A DNA stretch of 64,000 nt from an uncultured bacterium (GTDB taxonomy: Bacteria > Bacillota > Clostridia > Lachnospirales > Lachnospiraceae), in contig CAMTMP010000016.1 of the NCBI GenBank assembly GCA_947073545.1, forward strand, positions 1 to 64,000, read 5' to 3'. Position 1 is the first letter of the stretch, and each line of letters opens with the position of its first letter. The notes beneath the pieces were generated by a model, which did no database searches, had not been told where the DNA came from, and was given only the letters and a program-made list of their open reading frames with translations. The translations under genes were made by a program, and so were the position numbers. Below are positions 27,775 to 37,824 of this stretch, in pieces.

Positions 27775-28326
27775 TTATATTGTATATATCTCACAGCCGC
27801 AGCGCCCGCCCTCTTTCACCCGGTTCAAAACTTTCTGCGCCTGCTGGTACATCTCCTTATAGCTCTCGCCCGATTCCCCCAAAGCCGCCCCTGCGCTCAG
27901 GGTTACGGTAGGCATATCCTGATCCGCATGCAGCAGTCTGTCGTTCACAACGGCGATCCGTCTACGGATGCCGCCCACCTGATCAGCCGAAAGTCCTTCG
28001 ATCCAGATGCCGAAGGTATCCTCCGAGAGCCGCCCTATGCCGTCTTCCGCCCTGAAGTGCTCCCGCAGTGTGGCATAAACCGCCTGCAGCACCCGGTCAC
28101 CCGTCTCTCTGCCATAGTTATCGTTGACTTCCTGCATACGATCTACATCCACCAACAGAAGGCAGCCTTGCATATGCTCGCCTGCCAATGCATTCTCCAC
28201 CATTTTCTGGAAGGTGTTTTTGTTCACCGCCCCTGTAAGCGCATCCCGCTTTCCTGAGCCGTAACTTTTCCCGGCCACCCTGTCCTGTGATTTCTGTGCC
28301 GGGGAACGCCGTAGAATGTTTAACAC
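27775..28326 (-). CDS. Small GGDEF-domain protein with degenerate active site
   Basis: The 183-residue protein is a single GGDEF domain after a short basic leader; DALTGAVNKNTF and LLLVDVDRMQEVNDNYGRETGD are typical of diguanylate cyclases. The signature loop reads RLSEDTF where RxGGDEF is expected, so cyclase activity is unlikely. No sensor domain is present. It may bind nucleotide or act as a protein partner. It is 17 bp upstream of the PurF-like gene, and the two are probably cotranscribed. Confidence 0.85.
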   Translation of the reverse strand: MLNILRRSPAQKSQDRVAGKSYGSGKRDALTGAVNKNTFQKMVENALAGEHMQGCLLLVDVDRMQEVNDNYGRETGDRVLQAVYATLREHFRAEDGIGRLSEDTFGIWIEGLSADQVGGIRRRIAVVNDRLLHADQDMPTVTLSAGAALGESGESYKEMYQQAQKVLNRVKEGGRCGCEIYTI

Positions 28327-28405
28327 TGATGCTACCCCCTAGTGTCCACCTCTTTATCTTACTTTATATTGGGGCGGGTTGCAAATAAATTCTGTATTTG
28401 ATCAA

Positions 28406-29302
28406 TTATTCCTGCATTCTCAGTAAAATGTTGTCATAATATTCTTTATTGATCTCAAACCCAATATATTCTCTCTTTAGGTTCTTTGCCGCGACCAAAG
28501 TTGTCCCGCAACCGCAAAACGGATCTAACACAGTCTGTCCCTCTTTTGTAACGAGTGAAATCAAAAGTTCCATTAATTTAACGGCTTTCTGTGTCGGATG
28601 CATGCCTCTATCGGTTTTATGTGTTTGTACCTTTAAAATATTGGAACACACTTCCACGCCTTCATTTAATGAGGCCAGTTCCCGCAGCTTATTTTCATTA
28701 AAAGCGCCCACTTCATATTTTAAAATATTATCAGTCAGTGTACTTCCCTGCGGATATGGTTTCATAAACCATAAAATAGGCTCAAATAACGGTCTGAGAT
28801 TTCCTATTTTCCAACCGGCCCATGCTTCGCTATTTTCTATATCATTTCTTCTATCAAATACGCTGCTTACTCTTTGCGCCCTGTATGCTGCCGTTTCCTT
28901 TTCCCAGGAAATCATATCTTTAAATATAAACCCAGCGTCCTCCATTGCACAAATACATCTATGCGCCAATCTTCTTCCGGCAAAAACAAAACAACTTGCC
29001 CCCGGCTTCAATACCCTTAACCAATCGCCAGCCCACAACGAACACCACTGGTAATATTCGATTGGAATATTTCTATCCGATTGTGCCCAGCCATTTAAGG
29101 GCTTCCCTCTTGTTTTAAATATACTGCCGGATTTTTCTTGTGCCGGACTTTTTCCTAAAAGCGCGCTGTTCGTATTATGATGTAATACATCCCATTCATC
29201 ATAATTTATACCATATGGAATATCTGATAAAATTAAATGAACGGACTCCGTTTCAACACTTTGTATCAATTGTATCGAATCCCCTAATTCTATTCTATTC
29301 AT
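28406..29302 (-). CDS. Orphan DNA methyltransferase (beta-class, adenine-N6 or cytosine-N4)
   Basis: The 298-residue protein has the catalytic motif SDIPYG at residues 26-31 (a DPPY variant) before the SAM-binding motif DPFCGCGTT near residue 260, the order of beta-class amino-methyltransferases. HPTQKAVKLMELLI lies just before motif I as usual. The gene is visibly richer in A+T than its neighbours, and no restriction endonuclease is next to it, so it looks like a horizontally acquired solitary enzyme. The recognition sequence cannot be told from the protein by eye. Confidence 0.88.
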   Translation of the reverse strand: MNRIELGDSIQLIQSVETESVHLILSDIPYGINYDEWDVLHHNTNSALLGKSPAQEKSGSIFKTRGKPLNGWAQSDRNIPIEYYQWCSLWAGDWLRVLKPGASCFVFAGRRLAHRCICAMEDAGFIFKDMISWEKETAAYRAQRVSSVFDRRNDIENSEAWAGWKIGNLRPLFEPILWFMKPYPQGSTLTDNILKYEVGAFNENKLRELASLNEGVEVCSNILKVQTHKTDRGMHPTQKAVKLMELLISLVTKEGQTVLDPFCGCGTTLVAAKNLKREYIGFEINKEYYDNILLRMQE

Positions 29303-29392
29303 ATTCCATTCACCTGCTCAGCTTATTTATGTATGCAGCGACTCATTTTTCAACAGTAATTGCAATATTTGAAATAATATTTGACATCTAAA

Positions 29393-30997
29393 TTACCTGC
29401 TATGCAGTTTAGACAGCGAACACACGACCTCTACCCCCGCCGTCCAAGGAAACTGATCAATCGCCACGCACCTTTCCGCCCTGTATCCCCTCGCCAAAAA
29501 GATCTCCAGATCCCGCGCCAGGCTGCTCGCCTTGCATGATATATACAGAATATGTTCCACCCCGTAATCTATAATCTTCGTAAGCGCCTTCGGGTGCACG
29601 CCGTCTCTGGGCGGGTCAAGGATAATCACATCCGGCTTTTCCGCAATCCCGTCCAGCACTTTCAGCACATCCCCGGCAATAAATTCGCAGTTATGTAAAC
29701 CATTTAATTCCGCATTCTTTCTCGCCGCCTCCACGGCTTCCTCCACGATCTCCACACCTATCACTTTCTTTGCCACGGGCGCCATAAGCTGGGCAATCGT
29801 CCCCGTACCGCTGTAGAGGTCGTAGACGATCTTTCCCTGCACGGGTTCGTCGTTTTTCTCCTTCCCGTCTTTTTCTGCCGTCCCCCGCGCCGTTTCATCC
29901 GTCGTCCCGCCAGACGACTCTATGTAGTCCGAAATATATGCCCGCGCCGTGCTGTAGAGCAGTTCGGCCCCGAGACTGTTGGTCTGGAAAAAGGAAAACA
30001 GCGATATTTTAAAGCGAAGCCCCAGAAGTTCTTCATAAAAATAGTCCCGGCCGTACAGAATCGTAGTCTCGTCGCTTTGCACCACATCCGCAGCGGAATC
30101 GTTTCTCACATGCAGAATGCCCACGATCTCCCCGTTGAGTGGCAGCGCCAGAAGCCGCCCCCTAAGTCCGTCCAATATCTCCCGCTCACGCCTGTCTCTT
30201 TCGGATACCGGGCGGTTTTCCTGCACGACCTGTTCCACCGCCGCATCCTGTTCATAGATCCCGCCCTTTTCTTCCGGCTGGCCAGACATGGCGCCTGCCC
30301 GCGCCTTCTGTCCGGGCGCCTGAGACGTAGTTACCAGTGCTGCCAAAATCTCCCCGGTCTTTGACGCCCTGCGCACCACGAGATGCCGCAGATACCCCGT
30401 ATGCCGCAGTCTGTGATAGAAGGACACATCCATCCCCTGCCCCTGCAGTTCCTCAAAATAATCCCTGACGCAGCGCAGGATTTTCCGGTAATCCTCCTCC
30501 ACGATCAGACAGTCCGTCACGGACACGATATCATAAAAACTTCCCCGCTTATGCATCCCGAGGGACAATGGCCCGTCCTTTACCTCATCCCCGAAGGTAA
30601 ACTCCATCTTATTCCGATAGCCGAAAACCACGGGGGAAGCCTCTGCCGTCTCAAACAGGCACTCCCCGTCCTGCTTTTCCAGCACAGGCGCAAGCAGACG
30701 CCTCACCTGTCCCTCCTTGATTTTCAGGCTCTCTTCATAGGGAAATGACAGATAAGTGCAGCCGCCGCAGCTCCCGAAATGGGGACAGGGACTTCCCGTC
30801 TCCGCCGGGGAAGGCTGTATCACCCCCAAAAGCCGCCCTTCGTACCTTCCGTTTCTCGTCTTGTTGACGGCCGCCCGCACCTTTTGTCCCGGAAGTGCGT
30901 TCTTCACCGTGCAGACTCCCTCCTCGCAGACCACGATCCCTCTGTTCGGGAAATCCATACGCACCACGGTTCCCTCTATAACCTGCCCCTTTTTCAT
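29393..30997 (-). CDS. rlmD: 23S rRNA (uracil-5-)-methyltransferase, RlmD/RlmCD family
   Basis: The 534-residue protein has an N-terminal TRAM domain (residues 1-60), a 4Fe-4S cluster motif (CPHFGSCGGCTY), and a C-terminal SAM domain with VYDLYSGTGTIAQ, IILDPPRDG and the catalytic-Cys loop YISCKASSLARDL. An insert around residues 235-265 and another near 370-400 are low-complexity and charged. The ATG at 30997 has GGAG 6 bases upstream and is preferred to the ATG four codons earlier. The enzyme methylates U1939, and in some Firmicutes also U747, of 23S rRNA. Confidence 0.93.
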   Translation of the reverse strand: MKKGQVIEGTVVRMDFPNRGIVVCEEGVCTVKNALPGQKVRAAVNKTRNGRYEGRLLGVIQPSPAETGSPCPHFGSCGGCTYLSFPYEESLKIKEGQVRRLLAPVLEKQDGECLFETAEASPVVFGYRNKMEFTFGDEVKDGPLSLGMHKRGSFYDIVSVTDCLIVEEDYRKILRCVRDYFEELQGQGMDVSFYHRLRHTGYLRHLVVRRASKTGEILAALVTTSQAPGQKARAGAMSGQPEEKGGIYEQDAAVEQVVQENRPVSERDRREREILDGLRGRLLALPLNGEIVGILHVRNDSAADVVQSDETTILYGRDYFYEELLGLRFKISLFSFFQTNSLGAELLYSTARAYISDYIESSGGTTDETARGTAEKDGKEKNDEPVQGKIVYDLYSGTGTIAQLMAPVAKKVIGVEIVEEAVEAARKNAELNGLHNCEFIAGDVLKVLDGIAEKPDVIILDPPRDGVHPKALTKIIDYGVEHILYISCKASSLARDLEIFLARGYRAERCVAIDQFPWTAGVEVVCSLSKLHSR

Positions 30998-31172
30998 ACT
31001 GTTCTCCATTTCTCACTCTGTCTACTCTTCATGTACAAACAGACGCAAGATGCTTCGCATCTCCCGTTCACGCTCTCCGATCCGCTTTCCGGTTCTTCTT
31101 ATAAGCGCACAAAGAGAACCGCCGGGAAACTTTTCTCTCCCGCCGGTTCTACAATTTTCTCAACGAAAAATT

Positions 31173-31448
31173 TTATACGCCTGTGTCCTCGTCGTCATCC
31201 TCATCCTCGAAAAAGTCATCGTCAAAATCGTCGTCGAAGTCGTCCTCAAAATCTTCCAGATAATCAGGCGTCAGGTAACGATACACCGCATATGCAATGG
31301 CAGCTACCGCCGCAACAGCGCCGATCACGGCAAATATCCATAAAATACTGTTTTTCTTCTCCTCCTCATGTTTCCTGCCAAGAAACTCATTCACTCCCGC
31401 ATTGTCCATGATCTCATCCAATTTATGCAAAATCTCCCTCTTGCTCAT
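31173..31448 (-). CDS. Small single-helix membrane protein with a very acidic tail
   Basis: The 91-residue protein has a charged N-terminal helix (MSKREILHKLDEIMDN), one membrane span (ILWIFAVIGAVAAVAAIAYAVY) and a tail made almost wholly of Asp, Glu and Phe. I do not recognise a family. It lies between rlmD and pcrA. The 267-bp gap to pcrA holds a 9-bp inverted repeat (TGACAAAAT at 31561-31569 with ATTTTGTCA at 31585-31593). Confidence 0.7.
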   Translation of the reverse strand: MSKREILHKLDEIMDNAGVNEFLGRKHEEEKKNSILWIFAVIGAVAAVAAIAYAVYRYLTPDYLEDFEDDFDDDFDDDFFEDEDDDEDTGV

Positions 31449-31560
31449 CCTGTAACCCTCTCTTTCCCATCATTTTGGCCGCGTACAAATCTGATCCGTG
31501 CTAACTCGGTAAACCTCCGGTTTCCCTCCTTCGCGGGCTTCGCCCTATCATCCGCTCATC

Positions 31561-31593
31561 TGACAAAATTGTCTGCAAGCAGCCATTTTGTCA
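31561..31593. repeat. Intergenic hairpin between pcrA and the acidic-tail protein
   Basis: TGACAAAAT and ATTTTGTCA form a perfect 9-bp stem with a 15-base loop. It resembles the other intergenic AAAATG-type palindromes of the window. Confidence 0.5.
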
Positions 31594-31715
31594 TCTTCCC
31601 GTCTGGCACGGCTCATTGCCATCGCGTACATTATACCACGCCTTTTCAGATTTTACTATATCTGAATATCTTATTTTATGAAAATTCTGTAAATTTTATA
31701 CCAGTAAATAAAAAT

Positions 31716-34055
31716 TCAAACCTTTTGCAGCTTCGCAAATCCCGCATACATGATCTTCTGCCCGGCCTCATCGAAAACTACCGTCACCTGGCTGTCTCTG
31801 GGGCCGGGTTCAATCTTTAAGACCGTTCCTTCCCCGTAGCGGGCGTGGCGCACCCGGTCTCCCTCTCCATAGCCGATCCTGCCGGATGGCTCATTCCCCG
31901 CGCCGAAGGGATTACCGCCCACCGTGACCGGCGCTTTCCCTACACCGCGCTTTTTCGGTGCCGCGTAAACCTTTTTTCTCTCTGTGTACGCACTTGGCGC
32001 CGCCGCATATGGTTTGACCGGTTCCGTGTAGGATTTTGCCGCAGCTCCGTAAGGTTTCGCCCGCAAAATGCTTCGCTCCTGCGAGTCATCCTCGTAGACT
32101 TCCTCCATTCTCCTCTTCACGGAAGCAGGCGTGCCGTCTAACAGCATGGGAGGAATCTCCCGCACAAAACGGCTGACGGGATTATACTGCGTTTCCCCTC
32201 TGATCATACGCTGTTTCGCACAGGTGAGGGTCAGTTCCTCCTTGGCTCTGGTGATTCCCACATAGGCAAGCCGCCTCTCCTCCTCGATCTCCATGGGATC
32301 GTCCGAAGTGATCGTCATGTAGCTTGGAAACACACCGTCCTCCATGCCCGCCAGATAGACATGTGCAAACTCCAGTCCCTTGGCGCTGTGCAAGGTCATA
32401 AGAAGCACACGGTCATCGTCACCATCCACCCGGTCGATGTCCGCCACCAACGCCACCTCTTCCAGAAACCCGCTCAAAATCGGCTCGTCGTTCTCCTCCT
32501 CATAAGCCACCACTTTGCTGACCAGCTCCTCTATATTTTCCACACGGTCAGCCGCATCCTCCTCGTCGGACTCTTCCAGTTCCTTCAAATACCCCGTAAG
32601 ATCCAGCACGTCCTTCACCAGCTCTTCCAGACTGTAAAACTCCTGCTTGCTGCGAAAACTCTGTATCATGGTCACAAAGGGTTTCAGCTTGGACGCGCTC
32701 CTGCCGATCGTCATGATCTGGTCCGCCTCTGTGAGCGCGTCAAAGAAACTGATATTTCTCTCGTCCGCGTACTCCTGCACCCGCACAATGGTGGCCGCGC
32801 CAATGCCGCGTCTCGGCACATTGATAATCCGCTTCACCGCCACGTCGTCCCTGCCGTTGTCAATGGTTTTTAAGTAAGCGAGCACATCCTTGATCTCCCG
32901 TCTGGAATAAAAGTTTGTGCCGCCGACCACGTCGTACGGTATGCTTTCCATGATAAAACGCTCTTCCAGCAGACGTGCCTGCGCGTTGGTGCGGTAAAGC
33001 ACGGCACATTCCCCATAGGAGACCGCGCCCCGCTTTTTCTTTCTCGCCACATCACCGGCAATGTACTCCGCCTCCTCATAAGCCGTGTCAAACTGCTTAA
33101 AGCCGATGCGTGCCCCTTCCGCCTTATCCGTCCAGAGCGCCTTCTCCTTGCGTCCCACGTTGTTTTTGATCACCGCGTTAGCGGCATCCAATACGATCTG
33201 GGTAGAACGGTAATTCTGTTCCAGCTTGATCACACAGGCATCAGGATAAACCTTTTCAAAGTCCAGAATATTACGGATATTCGCCCCCCGGAATTTGTAG
33301 ATGGACTGATCGTCGTCACCCACCACACAAAGATTCCGACGCCCCGCCGCCAAAAGCCTGATCAGCTCAAACTGGGCGGTGTTGGTGTCCTGATACTCGT
33401 CCACCATAATGTAGCGGAATCTGTCCTGATAGGAGGCAAGCACCTCGGCGTCCGCCTTGAAAAGCTCCACCGTTTTCATAATGAGGTCGTCAAAATCCAG
33501 CGCATTATTTTTCTTTAACGTGGCCTGATATTCCCGGTACGCTTTGGCAATCTTGCCGCCGTTAAAATCGAAGCCATTCTGCATCTCGTACTCCTGCGGG
33601 TCTATCAGCTCGTCCTTGGCGGAGGAGATGGCGCTCATAATCGTGCGCTCCTTGAGCATCTTCGTGTCGATCTGCAGTTTTTTGCAGACTTCCTTCATAA
33701 TACCTTTCTGGTCGTCGGTATCGTAAATCGTAAAATGATTGTCATACCCGAGACGGTCTATGTAGCGGCGCAAAATCCGCACACAGGTAGAATGGAACGT
33801 GGATACCCAGATCTGCTCCGCGCCGAAGCCCACGATCTTGTCCACACGCTCCCGCATCTCCCCCGCCGCCTTGTTCGTGAAAGTAATCGCCAAAATGTGA
33901 TAGGGCGCCACACCCGCCCTGTCGATCAGGTATGCCACCCTATGCGTCAAAACTCTGGTCTTGCCGGAACCCGCGCCCGCCAAAATCAGGACAGGGCCGT
34001 CAGTCTGCATGACGGCCTGTCTCTGCCTCTCGTTCAAAGTATCGTATATGCTCAT
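31716..34055 (-). CDS. pcrA: ATP-dependent DNA helicase PcrA/UvrD
   Basis: The 779-residue protein carries all superfamily 1A motifs: LAGAGSGKTRVLTHR (I), ITFTNKAAGEMRERV (Ia), VDEYQDTN (II), VVGDDDQSIYKFRGA (III), LEQNYRS (IV), VLLMTLHSAKGLEF (V) and YVGITRAKEELTL (VI). The C-terminal 60 residues form the PcrA/UvrD tail that resembles a Tudor domain (GDRVRHARYGEGTVLKIEPG). It unwinds DNA in repair and plasmid replication and strips RecA from DNA. Length is normal for PcrA. Confidence 0.97.
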   Translation of the reverse strand: MSIYDTLNERQRQAVMQTDGPVLILAGAGSGKTRVLTHRVAYLIDRAGVAPYHILAITFTNKAAGEMRERVDKIVGFGAEQIWVSTFHSTCVRILRRYIDRLGYDNHFTIYDTDDQKGIMKEVCKKLQIDTKMLKERTIMSAISSAKDELIDPQEYEMQNGFDFNGGKIAKAYREYQATLKKNNALDFDDLIMKTVELFKADAEVLASYQDRFRYIMVDEYQDTNTAQFELIRLLAAGRRNLCVVGDDDQSIYKFRGANIRNILDFEKVYPDACVIKLEQNYRSTQIVLDAANAVIKNNVGRKEKALWTDKAEGARIGFKQFDTAYEEAEYIAGDVARKKKRGAVSYGECAVLYRTNAQARLLEERFIMESIPYDVVGGTNFYSRREIKDVLAYLKTIDNGRDDVAVKRIINVPRRGIGAATIVRVQEYADERNISFFDALTEADQIMTIGRSASKLKPFVTMIQSFRSKQEFYSLEELVKDVLDLTGYLKELEESDEEDAADRVENIEELVSKVVAYEEENDEPILSGFLEEVALVADIDRVDGDDDRVLLMTLHSAKGLEFAHVYLAGMEDGVFPSYMTITSDDPMEIEEERRLAYVGITRAKEELTLTCAKQRMIRGETQYNPVSRFVREIPPMLLDGTPASVKRRMEEVYEDDSQERSILRAKPYGAAAKSYTEPVKPYAAAPSAYTERKKVYAAPKKRGVGKAPVTVGGNPFGAGNEPSGRIGYGEGDRVRHARYGEGTVLKIEPGPRDSQVTVVFDEAGQKIMYAGFAKLQKV

Positions 34056-34214
34056 ACTCTATTTTTTCCTCAACTCCTCAATTTCTCCCTATGTTTATCC
34101 GGCTTTATATCCTCTATCTGTTCTGCCCTGAAGCACCTGTCATGCATAGCCCCGTCTCGTCTGTCTCCACGGGCGGAAAATATGTCTGCTATGATGGTCT
34201 GTTTCTCTGCCGAA

Positions 34215-35195
34215 TCATAAAAGCTGGTTTCCGCAGTTACCGCAGAACTTAGATCCCGTAGTCGGCGTGCCACAGTTCGGGCAGAACTTCGGCCCCTGTC
34301 CGCCCTGCGCTGCCGGCTGTCCCTGCATCTGAGGCGTCCCATTCTGACCGCCCATATTCATCTGGTTCACCATCTGCTGTCCGATCGCCATACCCATCTG
34401 TAAGCCGACCATATCGGAAGCCATGCCCGCGCCGCTTCCGCCGCCCTTTCCCATGGAATCCGCCGCCGCCATCTGGGTGTACTTATTCATATCGCCCACC
34501 ATAGACTGTGCCGCCGCCTTCTCCTGCATCTTTCTGATCTCTTCCGGATAGGAAAAGCTCTCGATCGTAAAGCCTGAAATCGCGATGCCCAGTGTCCGCA
34601 TATCCGCGTCCAGCTCGCTCTCAATGCCCTTGGCGATATTTCTCGCATCCGCCTGCAGGTTGAACATGTCCCTGCCCTCTTTGCTGATCCAGCTCATCAG
34701 AAGCTGGTCAAGGCTCGCAATGATGCGCTCTTTCACGTCTCCCACGGTATAAGTCTGTCTGATGCCTGCGAGCTTTTCAATCAGCACATCGTGCGCCGCC
34801 ACTCTGCAGTTGAACGCGCCGAAAGCACGGATCGGCATACCGCCGGGAAGTCCTGGCGCAGGCAGATTGATTGCGTTTTTCGTGCCCCACTTTACCAAAA
34901 GCTCCTTCGTGTTGATAAAGAGCACTTCCGCGCGAAGCGGTGTGCTGAATCCGAATTTAAAACTCTTTAACGTTGTGAGGAAAGGAATAATATCGGACTC
35001 GATATCATAGTCGCCGTCCTCCACGAAAATACCTTCCACCCTGCCGTTATACAGGAAAATCGCATCCTGCCCCGGACGGATAATCAGACGGGAGCCTTTC
35101 TTGATCTCCTGATTCTGAAACTTATAAAACAAAACGCCCTCGCCGTTCTCATTCCACTCGATCACGCTTGAAAACTGATTCTTTAAAAATCCCAT
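34215..35195 (-). CDS. SPFH-domain protein with C-terminal zinc ribbon (YdjI-like)
   Basis: The 326-residue protein starts MGFLKNQFSSVIEWNENGEG and has an SPFH (band 7) domain at residues 20-220, a Met/Gln/Gly-rich flexible segment, and a zinc ribbon at the end (CPNCGTP...CGNCGNQ). This matches the virion-core-like SPFH proteins of the Bacillus ydjFGHI cluster, where YdjI sits with zinc-ribbon YdjG and TPM-domain YdjH. Homologues of those two are about 8 kb away at 24272-26149, so the module is split here. SPFH proteins usually scaffold membrane microdomains. Confidence 0.88.
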   Translation of the reverse strand: MGFLKNQFSSVIEWNENGEGVLFYKFQNQEIKKGSRLIIRPGQDAIFLYNGRVEGIFVEDGDYDIESDIIPFLTTLKSFKFGFSTPLRAEVLFINTKELLVKWGTKNAINLPAPGLPGGMPIRAFGAFNCRVAAHDVLIEKLAGIRQTYTVGDVKERIIASLDQLLMSWISKEGRDMFNLQADARNIAKGIESELDADMRTLGIAISGFTIESFSYPEEIRKMQEKAAAQSMVGDMNKYTQMAAADSMGKGGGSGAGMASDMVGLQMGMAIGQQMVNQMNMGGQNGTPQMQGQPAAQGGQGPKFCPNCGTPTTGSKFCGNCGNQLL

Positions 35196-35261
35196 TTTAC
35201 CCTCCGTTTTCTATGAAAAATCTCTACCCTATGTCCAGTATATCTCATATTCCATAAAGTT

Positions 35262-36746
35262 TCAATTCCTGCTCTGATTAAGCTGCTTTGCCTGATCGCT
35301 TAGACTGTCCACCAGACTGTCCACTTCTCCCACTATCTTCGTGTTGTTCTCGCTCACCCGGAATGTCTCCTGCGAATGCGCGGACACCTCCTGCATAATC
35401 GCCGAAATCGTTTGAATGCTCTCCACAATCACCCTGTTTGCCTCCGCAAGCTGTTTCACGGAACTGTCCAGCCGCCTGCTCTGTTCATCCACCTGATCGG
35501 TGTCAGCCGCAATCTTCTCAAAGCCGTCAGCCGCCTGCACCGCCGATTCACTCTGCCTGCGGTTACTCTCCTGCAATTCCTCCACCGTACTGGCAGCGAT
35601 CCTTAGTTTATCGGAAACACTGCGGATCACATCTGTGATATTCACCGTTGCACCCTGCGTCTGGTTCGCCAGATTGGAAATCTCCGACGCCACCACGGCA
35701 AATCCCCTGCCCGCTTCTCCGGCGCGCGCAGCCTCAATGCTTGCATTCAAGGCGAGCAGGCTGGTCTTGCTTGCCACACTTGTAATCATATCTATAATGG
35801 TCTGCATATTGGACGTGTGCTCCGCCAGCGTCTTCATTTCTGCCACTGCCTGCGCCGCCGCCTTCTCCGAATGCTCCATCTGCGTTGTCAATATCTGCAG
35901 GTTCTCCCTGCCAAGCTGCACGCTGCCTTTCGTCTCTGCCATGTGCTGCGTGATCACTCCCATCACGTCCACCATCTGGCCGATATGGCTCTGAATCTCC
36001 TCTGTCTTCCCAAGCTGATTCTGAACGGACTGCGCCGCCTCATTGGTGCCGGAAGAAACCTCCTGCATGGCGTTTCTTGTCTCCGATACCGCACTCCCCA
36101 GCTCGCGCATCTGTCCCGCCACATCCAGAATGCCCTCTGACATCTGACCGGATATCCGCATTACCTTTTCAAGCAGGCCGGAAACGTTATCTTTCTCCTG
36201 ATCCAGCTCTGCCAGTTTAACCGCATTGATTTTTGCCAGCGTCTTTGTAGACAGTCTGAGGAAAACCGCCGCAAGCAGAAGAAGCGCCATACGTATTTCA
36301 TAAGTCGCCATATCCTCGGCCTTAATGCCGCCGGATGCGCCCTGCCATCCCAAAAACACCAGATTGATGGCAACGCCTGCCCCGCCCACCCATGCGCAGA
36401 GCTTCACGTCAGAATATAAAATAATTACTAAATAAAGCGGTATAATATAAGTAAAAGCAATCATATTGACCGTAGTAAACACCACGAAAAGATAAAACAG
36501 ACTATAACTCACACTTATCACATATTTCAGCCTTTCGTCCGAAGGCTTCTGTCTGTAAAGAAAAAACTCAAGCGCCACCGGCAAAATCGCAATCAGCGAA
36601 AACACTGCATAATATCCCATGGTTCTGCTGCCCTTCAGCACCTCGACCAGATAGGCGGCCTCCAGCACTGCGACAATCACCGTATGGCAGGCAATGGCCA
36701 TTTTATTCATCGCTCTCGCCCCGTCAAACACACTATTCTTTCCCAT
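35262..36746 (-). CDS. Membrane chemoreceptor (methyl-accepting chemotaxis protein) without a periplasmic sensor
   Basis: The 494-residue protein has six predicted membrane helices in residues 10-175, no sizeable extracellular loop, and no HAMP domain. A long coiled coil follows, with the conserved receptor tip [25 protein letters not shown] lies 9 bases before the ATG. A receptor of this form may sense something in the membrane, or act in T4P-linked or Che-type signalling. No che genes are in the window. Confidence 0.88.
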   Translation of the reverse strand: MGKNSVFDGARAMNKMAIACHTVIVAVLEAAYLVEVLKGSRTMGYYAVFSLIAILPVALEFFLYRQKPSDERLKYVISVSYSLFYLFVVFTTVNMIAFTYIIPLYLVIILYSDVKLCAWVGGAGVAINLVFLGWQGASGGIKAEDMATYEIRMALLLLAAVFLRLSTKTLAKINAVKLAELDQEKDNVSGLLEKVMRISGQMSEGILDVAGQMRELGSAVSETRNAMQEVSSGTNEAAQSVQNQLGKTEEIQSHIGQMVDVMGVITQHMAETKGSVQLGRENLQILTTQMEHSEKAAAQAVAEMKTLAEHTSNMQTIIDMITSVASKTSLLALNASIEAARAGEAGRGFAVVASEISNLANQTQGATVNITDVIRSVSDKLRIAASTVEELQESNRRQSESAVQAADGFEKIAADTDQVDEQSRRLDSSVKQLAEANRVIVESIQTISAIMQEVSAHSQETFRVSENNTKIVGEVDSLVDSLSDQAKQLNQSRN

Positions 36747-36788
36747 GCTCCGTACCCTCCGTATGTATAAAAATGCAAATTATGGATT

Positions 36789-36817
36789 AGTATAGCATAC
36801 CGTTTGTACGGCGACAA
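36789..36817 (-). promoter_or_regulatory. Promoter of the chemoreceptor gene
   Basis: On the minus strand TTGTCG and TATACT are 17 bases apart, about 45 bases before the ATG. Confidence 0.55.
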
Positions 36818-36921
36818 TACCCCTGCGCGCGTCTTCCCTCTATATGGTACACTCTGTCATTTTTGGGGTATACTTTGCAATAGTTAGTTAACATAATATA
36901 TGACTGTCGTGGCAAAATCCG

Positions 36922-37782
36922 CTAGTTCACCCCGATCACAATTCCTACTATAATAATAGCGGCGCAGAAGAGCTTATGCGTGGTGTTCTTTTCCTTAAAC
37001 AGAAACCGCCCGGCGAGAATCGTCACCACACAGCCCGCCTGCTTTAAGAGCGTCATCATGGTTACGCGGCTTCCCTCCATACCGTTTGCCACAAAGAGCG
37101 CCCTGTCCGCAACCACGATCAGCAGACTCAAGAGCCACACCCACTTATTGCAGACCGCCTGGCGCCAGTTCACCGGCGTACGGGAAATGAGAATAAAAAG
37201 CAGATAAAACAGCGTCAGAAACAGCAGATACCAAAACTGAAGCTGGGAGCTTGTGATATCCCGCATCAAAATCTTGTCAAGCAGTCCCGAAACCGCATTC
37301 AGCAGGCAGGATGCAAAGGCCATCACCACATACTTGATCTCCACGGACTCCCCCGCACACTTCGCCGCATCCCGCACGCTCTTCGGATGATACTTTAATA
37401 AAAGAAGCCCGGCCGACACGAGCAGCAGGCCCACCACCTGCAATGTACCGAGCGCCTCCTGCAGCACGATGACACCCAGCATGGTCGCAAAGAGCACCCG
37501 GGACAGATCCAGCACACCGTACAGGCTGATCGGCATCCTTTTGATGGCGCGAAAACTGCACATCCAAGCCTGAAAAATGACGAAAGATTTCATGGCAATA
37601 TAGAAATAGAAGCGCGGTTCCACCCCCATTGACACACCGGCAGACGGAAGAACCATCGCAAAAGACAGAAAAGTGTACATAAACAATACCTCTATGGTAG
37701 AGTTTTCCTCCAAAGCCTTTTTCTTGACGATCTCCCGCACGCCCTTTAAGACGCCGTACAGTAAAACCAGCCAGATCCACAT
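36922..37782 (-). CDS. EamA/DMT-family transporter
   Basis: The 286-residue protein has ten predicted hydrophobic segments in two halves, the layout of drug/metabolite (EamA) permeases; FRAIKRMPISLYGVLDLSRVLF and its repeat-like counterpart in the second half support this. The substrate is not known. GGAGG precedes the ATG. It is convergent with nothing and stands alone, divergent from the small gene at 37902. Confidence 0.85.
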   Translation of the reverse strand: MWIWLVLLYGVLKGVREIVKKKALEENSTIEVLFMYTFLSFAMVLPSAGVSMGVEPRFYFYIAMKSFVIFQAWMCSFRAIKRMPISLYGVLDLSRVLFATMLGVIVLQEALGTLQVVGLLLVSAGLLLLKYHPKSVRDAAKCAGESVEIKYVVMAFASCLLNAVSGLLDKILMRDITSSQLQFWYLLFLTLFYLLFILISRTPVNWRQAVCNKWVWLLSLLIVVADRALFVANGMEGSRVTMMTLLKQAGCVVTILAGRFLFKEKNTTHKLFCAAIIIVGIVIGVN

Positions 37783-37824
37783 TTCTTTCGTACCCTCCTG
37801 CCGACATGAATAAACGGTACAGAC

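Noticed and set aside
31020-31172. Additional small gene between rlmD and the acidic-tail protein
   Set aside because: No open frame with a ribosome site; only small GATGC/GCATC palindromes.
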